Positions 1-5,932 of a stretch of DNA of 10,929 nucleotides are shown piece by piece (positions within the stretch are counted from its first letter, which is position 1; every line of letters starts with the position of its first letter). The notes beneath the pieces were generated by a model. The model had not been told where the DNA came from. It ran no database searches and saw nothing but the letters and a program-made list of their open reading frames with translations. The DNA is from Omnitrophica bacterium GWA2_41_15 (lineage in GTDB: Bacteria > Omnitrophota > Gorgyraeia > Gorgyraeales > Gorgyraeaceae): assembly GCA_919902485.1 (NCBI GenBank), contig CAKKRB010000226.1:1-10929 (forward strand), read 5' to 3'. The position numbers and the translations under genes were made by a program.

Positions 1-1
1 A

Positions 2-688
2 AAAGAAAATCCTTTCTATGAATATTTTGACGACATAATAAAGATAGCTAAAAAATATGATGTAACACTGAGTCTCGGGGATGGTTTAAGGCCTGGTTCG
101 GTTGCAGACGCAACAGACAGGCCTCAGGTGCAGGAGTTGATTATACTCGGGGAATTGGCTGACAGGGCAAGAAAAAATAATGTCCAGGTAATAATAGAAG
201 GCCCGGGACATGTGCCGCTTGATCAGGTAGAGGCAAATATGATTTTACAGAAAAGATTATGCAACAATGCGCCATTTTATGTGCTTGGCCCGCTTGTAAC
301 AGATATTGCTCCGGGATACGACCATATAACAGGCGCTATAGGCGGCGCATTGGCAGGGTTTTACGGCGCAGATTTCCTGTGCTGTGTAACCCCTTCGGAG
401 CACCTTAGCATACCAGACGAAGAGGATGTAAAAAATGGCGTTATAGCCTCCAGAATAGCAGGCCATGCAGCTGATATAGCAAAACACCTGCCAGGCGCCA
501 TGGCCTGGGACAGAGACATGTCAAAGCTCAGGGTTAAAAGAGACTGGAAAGGCCAGATAAAAAAATCCATAGACCCTGCTAAAGCAGCGCAGTACAGAAA
601 ATCCTCAGGTATTGGTAAAAATAAAGACGTTTGCACAATGTGCAGCGACTATTGTTCCATGAAACTCATGGAGCAATACTTTAAATAG
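2..688 (+). CDS. thiC: Phosphomethylpyrimidine synthase ThiC, C-terminal part (5' end outside window)
   Basis: Radical-SAM enzyme that rearranges aminoimidazole ribotide into hydroxymethylpyrimidine phosphate for thiamine synthesis; cytoplasmic. The frame is open from base 2, so about 228 residues, roughly the last half of a typical ThiC of about 430 residues, are present. Diagnostic blocks are TLSLGDGLRPG (bases 65-97), EGPGHVP, YVLGPLVTDIAPGYDHI, GADFLCCVTPSEHL and a C-terminal iron-sulfur cluster motif CTMCSDYC (cysteine codons at 632, 641, 653). The three cysteines are spaced C-X2-C-X3-C, whereas the E. coli type is C-X2-C-X4-C; I believe shorter-spaced forms occur in anaerobe ThiCs but cannot check. 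The GTG at 128 is internal to the conserved sequence and is not the start. Any TPP riboswitch would lie upstream of the window. TAG stop is followed after 1 nt by a perfect palindrome. Confidence 0.96.
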   Translation, partial: KENPFYEYFDDIIKIAKKYDVTLSLGDGLRPGSVADATDRPQVQELIILGELADRARKNNVQVIIEGPGHVPLDQVEANMILQKRLCNNAPFYVLGPLVTDIAPGYDHITGAIGGALAGFYGADFLCCVTPSEHLSIPDEEDVKNGVIASRIAGHAADIAKHLPGAMAWDRDMSKLRVKRDWKGQIKKSIDPAKAAQYRKSSGIGKNKDVCTMCSDYCSMKLMEQYFK

Positions 689-689
689 G

Positions 690-715
690 GTAGGGGAGGT
701 CGCGACCTCCCCTAC
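690..715. repeat. Perfect 26-bp palindrome after thiC (GTAGGGG family)
   Basis: Bases 690-702 (gtaggggaggtcg) are exactly reverse-complementary to 703-715, leaving no unpaired loop in the DNA form. It begins 2 nt after the thiC stop codon and ends 9 nt before the pfkB-type start. It is followed by aataatg rather than a T-run, so it is not a standard intrinsic terminator. The outer ends GTAGGGG...CCCCTAC match those of the hairpin at 8207-8231, and similar GTAGGGG palindromes are, from memory, frequent in genomes of uncultured bacteria. Confidence 0.85.
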
Positions 716-723
716 AATAATGT

Positions 724-1626
724 ATGGAACAAATTCTTGCTATAGGTTCGGTGGCGCTTGATACCATTACGTCTCCTGCAGGACATTCAAAGGAGATACT
801 CGGCGGTTCAGCCACTTATTTTTCAATAAGCGCAAGCTTCTTCAGCCATGTAAATCTGGTTGCCACGGTCGGGAAAGATTTTCCTGAAAAGCACAGAAAG
901 ACCATAGAATCCTTTGGCATTGACCTTAGCGGCCTGGAGGTAAAAGAAGGCAAGACCTTTAGATGGGAAGGTTCTTATGTACAGGATCTCAACTGCGCCC
1001 AGACAATCAATACCCAGTTAAATGTATTTGCAGAATTTAAACCGTGTTTGCCTAGAGGATACGAAAAGAGTAAATACATTTTTCTGGCAAATATCGATCC
1101 TGACCTGCAGGCATTTATACTGAAAAGATTTTCCGGCAAAAGGTTTATAGGCTGTGATTCCATGAACCACTGGATCAAAAATAAAAACAAAGCCCTTAAA
1201 AATACTATCAGCAAAACCTCTATAATATTTTTGAATGACATGGAAGCAAAAATGCTTTCAGGAGAATCGAATATATTAAAAGCCGGAAAATATCTTTTAT
1301 CTCTTGGTCCGGAATTCGCAGTGGTTAAAAGAGGTGAATACGGGGCAATACTTTTTTCTAAAAAGTTTATCTTTATGGCCCCTGCGTATTTGCTGGAAGA
1401 GGTGAAAGACCCTACTGGCGCAGGCGATACGTTTGCAGGCGGGTTTATGGGCCATCTGGCAAAAATAGACAAAATAAATCAAGGTACTCTAAAAAATGCG
1501 CTTTTGTGGGGAACTACAATGGCGTCGTTTACTGTGGAAGATTTCAGCGTGAATAGGTTTTTAAAAATAACAAAAAAGGATATTAATAAAAGATACGAGG
1601 ATCTTAATAAAATAATAGGATTGTGA
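724..1626 (+). CDS. PfkB-family carbohydrate/nucleoside kinase
   Basis: Predicted ribokinase-fold kinase that transfers phosphate from ATP to a sugar or nucleoside hydroxyl; cytoplasmic, substrate not deducible. The 300 residues are a normal family length. Visible motifs are the N-terminal substrate-binding GG pair (G27-G28 in EILGGSATY), an N-D-M-E block at 171-174 where the family has its N-x-x-E Mg/phosphate motif, and the PfkB signature DPTGAGDTFAGGF at 229-241, with the GAGD anion hole and probable catalytic base D235. ATG 724 is the first start before the conserved MEQILAIGSVALD strand. No convincing Shine-Dalgarno lies in the normal window because the 690-715 palindrome occupies it, so translation may depend on thiC transcript context. 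Similar kinases often sit beside methylthioadenosine phosphorylase, but none is seen here. Confidence 0.9.
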   Translation: MEQILAIGSVALDTITSPAGHSKEILGGSATYFSISASFFSHVNLVATVGKDFPEKHRKTIESFGIDLSGLEVKEGKTFRWEGSYVQDLNCAQTINTQLNVFAEFKPCLPRGYEKSKYIFLANIDPDLQAFILKRFSGKRFIGCDSMNHWIKNKNKALKNTISKTSIIFLNDMEAKMLSGESNILKAGKYLLSLGPEFAVVKRGEYGAILFSKKFIFMAPAYLLEEVKDPTGAGDTFAGGFMGHLAKIDKINQGTLKNALLWGTTMASFTVEDFSVNRFLKITKKDINKRYEDLNKIIGL

Positions 1627-1705
1627 AGCTCCACGGCTTTATGGTTCGACTCCGCTCACCATCTTTCGAATCATCCTGAGCTTGTCGAAGGACAGCCGTG
1701 GCTTC
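1625..1705. repeat. Imperfect inverted repeat over the kinase stop codon, containing nested repeat fragments
   Basis: Left arm gaagc-tc-cacggct (1625-1638) pairs with agccgtg-gcttc (1694-1705): 12 pairs with a 2-nt bulge. The left arm begins inside the TGA stop (1624-1626). The 55-nt interior holds two smaller inverted repeats: atggt/accat (1641-1645, 1658-1662) and ttcga/tcgaa (1665-1669, 1685-1689). The latter encloses tcctgagcttgtcgaagga, a phrase I recognise as a widespread dispersed repeat in many bacterial genomes. A short cttcttttc run follows the right arm, so weak termination activity is possible, but the large interior makes this unlikely. Confidence 0.6.
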
Positions 1706-1713
1706 TTTTCCTA

Positions 1714-1738
1714 CGGGGTTCCGTGGAGCGGAACCCCG
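1714..1738. repeat. Perfect 10-bp stem hairpin
   Basis: cggggttccg (1714-1723) and cggaaccccg (1729-1738) are exact reverse complements around the 5-nt loop tggag. There is no T-run after it. Its last two bases are shared with the next stem (1737-1787), so as RNA the two structures compete only at their common edge. Confidence 0.8.
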
Positions 1739-1787
1739 CACCGAAAGCCATTCATCCACGTGTTTACACCCGTGGCTTTCTGGTGCG
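1737..1787. repeat. 14-bp stem inverted repeat with one bulge
   Basis: The left arm 1737-1750 (cgcaccgaaagcca) pairs with 1773-1787 (tggctttctggtgcg), leaving only T1781 unpaired. The 22-nt loop includes ccacg (1756-1760), which could instead pair with cgtgg (1771-1775). The rest of the gap, 1788-1867, contains no gene and no promoter pair I would defend; the tRNA may be read from upstream. Confidence 0.75.
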
Positions 1788-1867
1788 CGGGTAAAATTAT
1801 AAACTTGAAGGTACTTCGACAGCTAAAATGCTCGCTTTGCTCGTATTTTTTAACGCTGCCTCAGTAT

Positions 1868-1888
1868 GAAATTTGCTTCGCAAATTTC
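1868..1888. repeat. Perfect 9-bp hairpin directly abutting the tRNA 5' end
   Basis: gaaatttgc (1868-1876) and gcaaatttc (1880-1888) are exact reverse complements around a 3-nt loop (ttc). The right arm ends on the base immediately before tRNA position 1, so in the precursor RNA the hairpin would stack next to the acceptor stem, at the RNase P cleavage site. The sequence also resembles small AT-rich palindromes scattered in many bacterial genomes. Confidence 0.75.
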
Positions 1889-1962
1889 GCGGGTGTAGTT
1901 CAATGGTAGAACACGAGCTTCCCAAGCTCGCAGCGTGGGTTCGATTCCCATCACCCGCTCCA
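1889..1962 (+). tRNA. tRNA-Gly (anticodon CCC)
   Basis: A full cloverleaf folds by eye. The acceptor gcgggtg (1889-1895) pairs with cacccgc (1952-1958). The D stem gttc/gaac surrounds loop aatggta. The anticodon stem cgagc/gctcg encloses loop ttcccaa, giving anticodon CCC, which reads GGG glycine codons. The T stem gtggg/cccat has one G-U pair and loop ttcgatt. Discriminator T1959 is followed by an encoded CCA (1960-1962). It stands alone and is flanked on both sides by inverted repeats. Its antisense strand yields the familiar spurious peptide MGIEPTLRAWEARVLPLNYTR, itself a marker of tRNA-Gly. Confidence 0.97.
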
Positions 1963-2104
1963 TGAACCGCTCGCTAAGAATGAGTGGTAAATATAGTTTT
2001 CGCTCGGGTTCATGGCATGCCCCATATATAGGTGGTTCATGAGCCCTGTACCGGAGCGAAGTATATAACATAAATACATATCTTAGCGACTGGTGCGGGG
2101 CCAG
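1960..2104. repeat. Nested inverted and direct repeats downstream of tRNA-Gly
   Basis: The 157-nt space between the tRNA and the ATPase gene has no gene but is full of repeats. ccatgaacc (1960-1968), which includes the tRNA CCA end, pairs with ggttcatgg (2007-2015). cgctaaga (1972-1979) pairs with tcttagcg (2081-2088). ttcgctc (1999-2005) pairs with gagcgaa (2054-2060). ctgg (2090-2093) pairs with ccag (2101-2104). ggttcatg occurs directly repeated at 2007 and 2034. A local 7-bp hairpin (1966-1988, one G-U pair) competes with the first pairing. No -35/-10 pair with good spacing is evident for the ATPase gene. Confidence 0.65.
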
Positions 2105-2108
2105 AACT

Positions 2109-2113
2109 AGGAA
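2109..2113 (+). promoter_or_regulatory. Ribosome binding site of the AAA+ ATPase gene
   Basis: aggaa lies 6 nt before ATG 2120 and supports that start as the first codon of the protein. Confidence 0.7.
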
Positions 2114-2119
2114 AGATCT

Positions 2120-3742
2120 ATGCCAAACGATAGAGAAGAAATATTAAATACGCTTATACGCAGGGTGAATTCTTTCACAGACGGCTACAGGCAGAATATA
2201 GCTATTTTCGGAGAACCCTGCATAGGTAAGACAAGGCTTGTAAAGGATTTATTTGCCTCAGAATCTTTAAAAAAAGACGGCATTATTCCCATATATCTGG
2301 AGATAAAAATAGAACCTTTTGAATTCTGTGCAAAAAGATTTATAAAATCCGTCCTGTCCCAGCTCGTAAAATCAGACCCTCTTTTGACATCCCCGCAGGA
2401 TACAGTGCTTTTAATAGAGGACCTGACAAGGGATTACCCTAAGACAGCCCAGGTCTGCATAAGGGTAATGCAGGACATGGAGAGGTCCAGGCCTGATGAG
2501 GCATTTTCTTTTATGCTGGATATCCCCAGCATGCTCTGCGAGGAAACAAAGAAACGCTGCGTGCTTATACTTGACGAATTTCATAATCTGGACAATTTTA
2601 CGCTTAAAAATCCTTTCGGGATCATTGCAAAAAAGATCATGATACAGAAGGATACGATGTATATGCTGATCAGTTCCAGGACTACATTTTCCCTGCGCCT
2701 TGTGAATGAAAAACTGGCGCTTTTATTCGGCAATTTTGAGAAGTTTTTCTTAAAGCCTTTTGATGCCCAGGCCAGCAGAAAATTTTTGCATGATAACATA
2801 AAAGGCATAACGCTTCCGCAGGTGCATCTGGATTTCATAGCCTCGTTCACCGGAAACAGGCCTTTTTACATGCAATCAATATGCGATGAGATAGAAAGGG
2901 CCGTGTTTTCTAAAAGGATAAACCCTGACAGCCATCTCGGGCTTATAGAACATTCCTTTCTGGAAGCGATTTTCAGGAAAAACGGCGTATTGAACCAGTA
3001 TTTCTACAACCTTCTTTTCAAAATATCAGACGGCAAGCTTTTGTCTAAATCAATAGCCGTCCTCATAGTGCTGTCTTCGGAAAACAAAAAGCAGAATGAC
3101 ATATCAAAGGTATCCAGGCTTCAATCAGGAGAGGTGTCCAGGATATTGAATATTATGATTGAACTGGATATAATTGCGCGCAACGGCGCCTTTTACAGGT
3201 TCAAAGACAGGCTTTTCAGGTTCTGGCTCAAGTCTGTCTACATGAAAAGGATAGCGTCTTTCAGTATGGACGAACAGATGGAAGAAACTCTCTTTAAAAA
3301 AGATATTCACAATAGATTCAATACATTCAGCCAGGAGTTCGAGAAAGAGCTTTCTTCCAGGATGATGGAGCTCTTTAAGCTGTTTAAAAATGACATAATA
3401 CAGTTGAATGGTAAAAAGCATAAATTCATCTCATTTGCAAATGTGGAAAAATTTGAAGACCAGGACAAGGACTATTCTTCAATCCTGGCAACCAGCGGAA
3501 GGCAGAAATGGCGGTTCATAATTAAAAAAGAAAATATCACTGAAAACGAAATGCTTGAGATAATAAAAAATAATCGGGAGCAGAAGAAAGATGCAAAAAT
3601 CAACAGGAATGTGGTAATAGCTTTTTCAGGAGTGAACGAGAACGCATACCTTATGGCAAAAGAAGCAAAGTTCTGGACGTGGAACCTTGAAGACCTTAAC
3701 GTGCTTATGGAGCTATACGGTAAACCGCATATATTTTATTGA
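2120..3742 (+). CDS. AAA+/STAND-type ATPase of the archaeal ATPase family with winged helix and degenerate nuclease-like C-terminus
   Basis: 540-residue protein of the PF01637-like ATPase class; the cellular role of these proteins is poorly known. Visible domains: P-loop GEPCIGKT (31-38), Walker B VLILDEFHNLD (148-158, with D152/E153), and a sensor-1 strand with polar residues MLISSRTTF (182-190). A winged-helix region (about 305-370) ends in FYRFKDRLFRFWLKS, the typical link to the DUF234-like C-terminal domain. The C-terminal domain (about 385-540) resembles a PD-(D/E)XK nuclease fold. D451 could be the first acidic residue, but where E-x-K is expected the sequence reads I-I-K (467-469), so nuclease activity is doubtful. 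A good RBS precedes ATG 2120. It ends 8 nt before the YfcE-like gene, so the two are probably co-transcribed. No membrane segment is seen. Family assignment is firm; function is not. Confidence 0.85.
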   Translation: MPNDREEILNTLIRRVNSFTDGYRQNIAIFGEPCIGKTRLVKDLFASESLKKDGIIPIYLEIKIEPFEFCAKRFIKSVLSQLVKSDPLLTSPQDTVLLIEDLTRDYPKTAQVCIRVMQDMERSRPDEAFSFMLDIPSMLCEETKKRCVLILDEFHNLDNFTLKNPFGIIAKKIMIQKDTMYMLISSRTTFSLRLVNEKLALLFGNFEKFFLKPFDAQASRKFLHDNIKGITLPQVHLDFIASFTGNRPFYMQSICDEIERAVFSKRINPDSHLGLIEHSFLEAIFRKNGVLNQYFYNLLFKISDGKLLSKSIAVLIVLSSENKKQNDISKVSRLQSGEVSRILNIMIELDIIARNGAFYRFKDRLFRFWLKSVYMKRIASFSMDEQMEETLFKKDIHNRFNTFSQEFEKELSSRMMELFKLFKNDIIQLNGKKHKFISFANVEKFEDQDKDYSSILATSGRQKWRFIIKKENITENEMLEIIKNNREQKKDAKINRNVVIAFSGVNENAYLMAKEAKFWTWNLEDLNVLMELYGKPHIFY

Positions 3743-3745
3743 GGA
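3741..3745 (+). promoter_or_regulatory. Ribosome binding site that fixes the phosphodiesterase start
   Basis: gagga lies 5 nt before ATG 3751, overlapping the ATPase TGA. It favours ATG 3751 over the in-frame TTG at 3739, which would lie upstream of this site and add only MRIA. Confidence 0.75.
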
Positions 3746-3750
3746 TTGCT

Positions 3751-4242
3751 ATGAAAATAGGCGTCGTATCTGATACTCACTTATCAGGAAACAGCTGCGA
3801 GCTGCCAGCTGAGTTAATAAAAAACATGGGGGATTGCAGCCTGATAATTCACGCAGGAGACCTTGTAAGCAAATGCGTGCTTGAGTCGCTGGAAAAGATA
3901 TCAAAGGTTGAGGCTGTGCGTGGGAATATGGATGACCACAACGTGAGCCAGGCGTTAAAAAATAAAAAAATCCTGGATATAGCCGGCAAAAAAATATGCG
4001 TGATGCATGGATACGGCCATCCTGACGGCCTGGTGGATATTTTAAAAAATGAATTCTTCTCAAAGAAACCTGATATAATAGTATTCGGCCATTCTCATGT
4101 GCCTAAGAACGAATACATAGAAGGGGTGCTGTTTTTTAACCCGGGGAGCGTTACAGATACTGTATATGCCCCTTATCGTTCATATGGCATAATTGAAATA
4201 GATAAAGACGGGAAAGTAAATGCTGAGATACATAAATTATAA
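3751..4242 (+). CDS. YfcE/MJ0936-family metallophosphoesterase
   Basis: 163-residue calcineurin-like phosphodiesterase, the usual length for this single-domain family. All dinuclear metal-binding motifs are present in order: SDTH (D8, H10), AGD (D37), GNMD (N59), MHG (H86) and GHSH (H114, H116). Characterised relatives hydrolyse phosphodiester bonds of model substrates, and their physiological substrates are unclear. It starts 8 nt after the ATPase stop and ends 2 nt before the HIT gene, so it is the middle gene of a coupled trio. The partnership with a HIT protein suggests nucleotide metabolism, but that is inference. Confidence 0.93.
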   Translation: MKIGVVSDTHLSGNSCELPAELIKNMGDCSLIIHAGDLVSKCVLESLEKISKVEAVRGNMDDHNVSQALKNKKILDIAGKKICVMHGYGHPDGLVDILKNEFFSKKPDIIVFGHSHVPKNEYIEGVLFFNPGSVTDTVYAPYRSYGIIEIDKDGKVNAEIHKL

Positions 4243-4244
4243 CT

Positions 4245-4703
4245 ATGAATAAATTATGGGCTCCATGGAGAAATGTTTTTATAAAAGTTAAAAAAATAAA
4301 AGGCTGCATATTCTGCGTTAAAGGCAAAAAAGATAAAAACCTGTTTATCGTAAAAAGATCCAGGCATTCGTTTGCCATGCTGAATATATACCCTTATAAT
4401 AACGGCCATATCATGGTATCGCCTTTCAGGCATGCGAAGGATTTAAAAATATTGAATGATAAAGAACTTCTGGATATAATAAAGCTTACAAGAGACATGC
4501 AGGTATTGCTTGAAAAAAAGCTTAAACCACACGGTTTTAATATAGGCATAAACACAGGCAAAGCAGCTGGGGCAGGATATAAAGACCACCTGCATATACA
4601 TATAGTCCCCAGGTGGAGAGGCGACACCAATTTTATGCCGGTTATTGCGGATACAAAAGTAATGCCTGAGTCATTGAAAGAATTATACAAGCTTCTTTGT
4701 TAA
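4245..4703 (+). CDS. HIT-family nucleotide hydrolase/transferase (Ap4A phosphorylase-like branch)
   Basis: 152 residues with the HIT motif HLHIHIV at 115-121. By family rule the central His, H117, is the nucleophile that forms a nucleotidyl-His intermediate. An N-terminal LWAPWR block and a C-x-x-C pair (C21, C24) plus H55 in PYNNGH suggest the zinc-binding branch related to Ap4A phosphorylase or HIT hydrolases rather than plain HINT. A dinucleoside polyphosphate or nucleoside phosphoramidate substrate is likely but unproven. ATG 4245 starts 2 nt after the phosphodiesterase stop with only a weak Shine-Dalgarno, so it is probably translated by coupling. Its TAA stop is embedded in the left arm of a long palindrome. 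Confidence 0.93.
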   Translation: MNKLWAPWRNVFIKVKKIKGCIFCVKGKKDKNLFIVKRSRHSFAMLNIYPYNNGHIMVSPFRHAKDLKILNDKELLDIIKLTRDMQVLLEKKLKPHGFNIGINTGKAAGAGYKDHLHIHIVPRWRGDTNFMPVIADTKVMPESLKELYKLLC

Positions 4704-4738
4704 TTCACAAAACAAGTCATACTCGTTTTGTGAATTAA
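4700..4738. repeat. 39-bp near-perfect palindrome over the HIT stop codon
   Basis: ttaattcacaaaac (4700-4713) and gttttgtgaattaa (4725-4738) are exact reverse complements. Pairing continues inward after one A/C mismatch (4714/4724) for three more pairs, leaving loop cat, so 17 of 18 positions match. The left arm contains the HIT TAA stop. The sequence after it (cggcatctgcgg) has no T-run, which argues against an intrinsic terminator. Confidence 0.9.
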
Positions 4739-4777
4739 CGGCATCTGCGGCAGGGTCAGCCAGAAGAGAAAAATAGA

Positions 4778-5932
4778 ATGATTACCAGAAAAGACATAGA
4801 AAAAAGAGAATGCGCTTTGCTGGCGACTTACGCCATGCATTCCACGGACACAAAAGGCAGAAAACATCCCGAGCCTGAACCTGAATACAGATCTGTGTAC
4901 CAGAGAGACAGAGACAGGATTATACACAGCACTGCTTTCAGAAGGCTGGAATACAAAACCCAGGTATTTGTAAATCACGAGGGAGATTATTACAGGACAA
5001 GGCTTACCCATACAATGGAAGTAAGCCAGATCAGCCGTTCTATTGCAAGAACATTGTCTCTTAATGAAGACCTGGTAGAGGCCATAGCCCTTTCCCATGA
5101 CATAGGGCATCCGCCTTTTGGCCATGCAGGAGAAGAGAGCCTGAGGATGCTGATGAAAGACAGCGGCGGGTTTGACCACAATCTTCAGGGCTTGAGGGTT
5201 GTTGAAGAATTAGAGCAGAGATATCCTGATTTTCCAGGCCTGAATCTTACATGGGAGGTCAGAGAGGGCATCAATAAGCACACAACCATGTTTGACAGGG
5301 CAGAAAGACTGAAAGAATTCGAGCCTGATTCTTCGCCTACATTGGAAACGCAGGTTGTAGATGCCGCGGACGAAATTGCCTATGATAATCATGATATAGA
5401 CGACGGGCTCATGTCAGGACTTATCGATGAGAAGGGACTGCTGGAATTAAAGCTGTGGAAAGATGCTGCCAGGTTTGTAAAAAAGGGGAGGCCTGTGCTT
5501 CCTGATAAAATAAGAAAATACCAGATAATAAGAAGGCTTATAGACGCCCAGATAGAAAATCTTGTACACGCGGCTGATAAAAATATAAAGTCCAGCGGTA
5601 TTAAAAGCGTAGCAGATGTCAGGAAACATAAAAAAAGGCTGGTTAGTTTTTCCGAAGATATGCAGAAAAAGAGAACGGAACTGCGCCAGTTTTTAATGAA
5701 AAATCTGTACAGGAATTTCAGGGTGATGCGCATGTCAGATAAGGCAAGAAGGTTTATAGGAGAACTGTTCAATGTATACCTTGAAAAACCAGAGCAGCTG
5801 CCGCCTTCGGACCAGAAAAAGATAAGCAGAACAGGAAGACACAGGGCCATCTGCGATTACATAGCAGGCATGACTGACAGGTATGCCCTGGACGAGTATA
5901 AAAAATTATTCGACCCTTATGAACGAGTCTGA
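4778..5932 (+). CDS. Deoxyguanosinetriphosphate triphosphohydrolase-like protein (HD superfamily)
   Basis: 384-residue member of the Dgt/SAMHD1-like dNTP triphosphohydrolase family, which removes tripolyphosphate from dNTPs. Conserved blocks: FRRLEYKTQVF (54-64), the RTRLTHT turn with H78, the HD dyad H107-D108 in SHDIGHPPFGHAGE (106-119), and DAADEIAYDNHD (195-206), which supplies the last metal-binding Asp (probably D198). Its length fits the shorter dGTPase-like type rather than the longer E. coli Dgt. Stop codons close the frame upstream of the palindrome (TAA at 4736), and ATG 4778 is preceded by a moderate agaagag 9 nt away. The last 14 nt overlap the next gene. Role inferred: control of dNTP pools or damaged nucleotides. 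The catalytic residues look intact. Confidence 0.94.
   Translation: MITRKDIEKRECALLATYAMHSTDTKGRKHPEPEPEYRSVYQRDRDRIIHSTAFRRLEYKTQVFVNHEGDYYRTRLTHTMEVSQISRSIARTLSLNEDLVEAIALSHDIGHPPFGHAGEESLRMLMKDSGGFDHNLQGLRVVEELEQRYPDFPGLNLTWEVREGINKHTTMFDRAERLKEFEPDSSPTLETQVVDAADEIAYDNHDIDDGLMSGLIDEKGLLELKLWKDAARFVKKGRPVLPDKIRKYQIIRRLIDAQIENLVHAADKNIKSSGIKSVADVRKHKKRLVSFSEDMQKKRTELRQFLMKNLYRNFRVMRMSDKARRFIGELFNVYLEKPEQLPPSDQKKISRTGRHRAICDYIAGMTDRYALDEYKKLFDPYERV

Noticed and set aside
128..130. GTG as start of thiC
   Set aside because: The frame is open and conserved from base 2, so this codon is internal (Val).
690..715. Intrinsic terminator after thiC
   Set aside because: The stem is strong but is followed by aataatg with no T-run; the same objection applies to 4700-4738, 8207-8231 and 9505-9548.
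975..1472. Minus-strand ORF of 165 residues inside the kinase gene
   Set aside because: It lies wholly antisense to conserved PfkB motifs and shows no domain pattern.
1682..1909. Plus-strand ORF of 75 residues in the repeat-rich gap
   Set aside because: It translates inverted repeats and runs into the tRNA gene; it has no RBS and no protein-like pattern.
1850..2071. Minus-strand ORF of 73 residues over the tRNA
   Set aside because: Its core MGIEPTLRAWEARVLPLNYTR is the well-known spurious translation of the antisense strand of tRNA-Gly.
3739..3741. TTG start for the phosphodiesterase
   Set aside because: ATG 3751 has a well-placed gagga 5 nt upstream and gives the normal MKIGVVSDTH family start.
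4700..5179. Minus-strand ORF of 159 residues opposite the dGTPase-like gene
   Set aside because: It is antisense to the HD motif region of a well-conserved gene and extends through the palindrome; no recognisable domain.
5389..5850. Minus-strand ORF of 153 residues
   Set aside because: Antisense to the dGTPase-like gene; its Ser/Leu/Phe-rich composition is what the complement of a Lys/Glu-rich coding strand gives.
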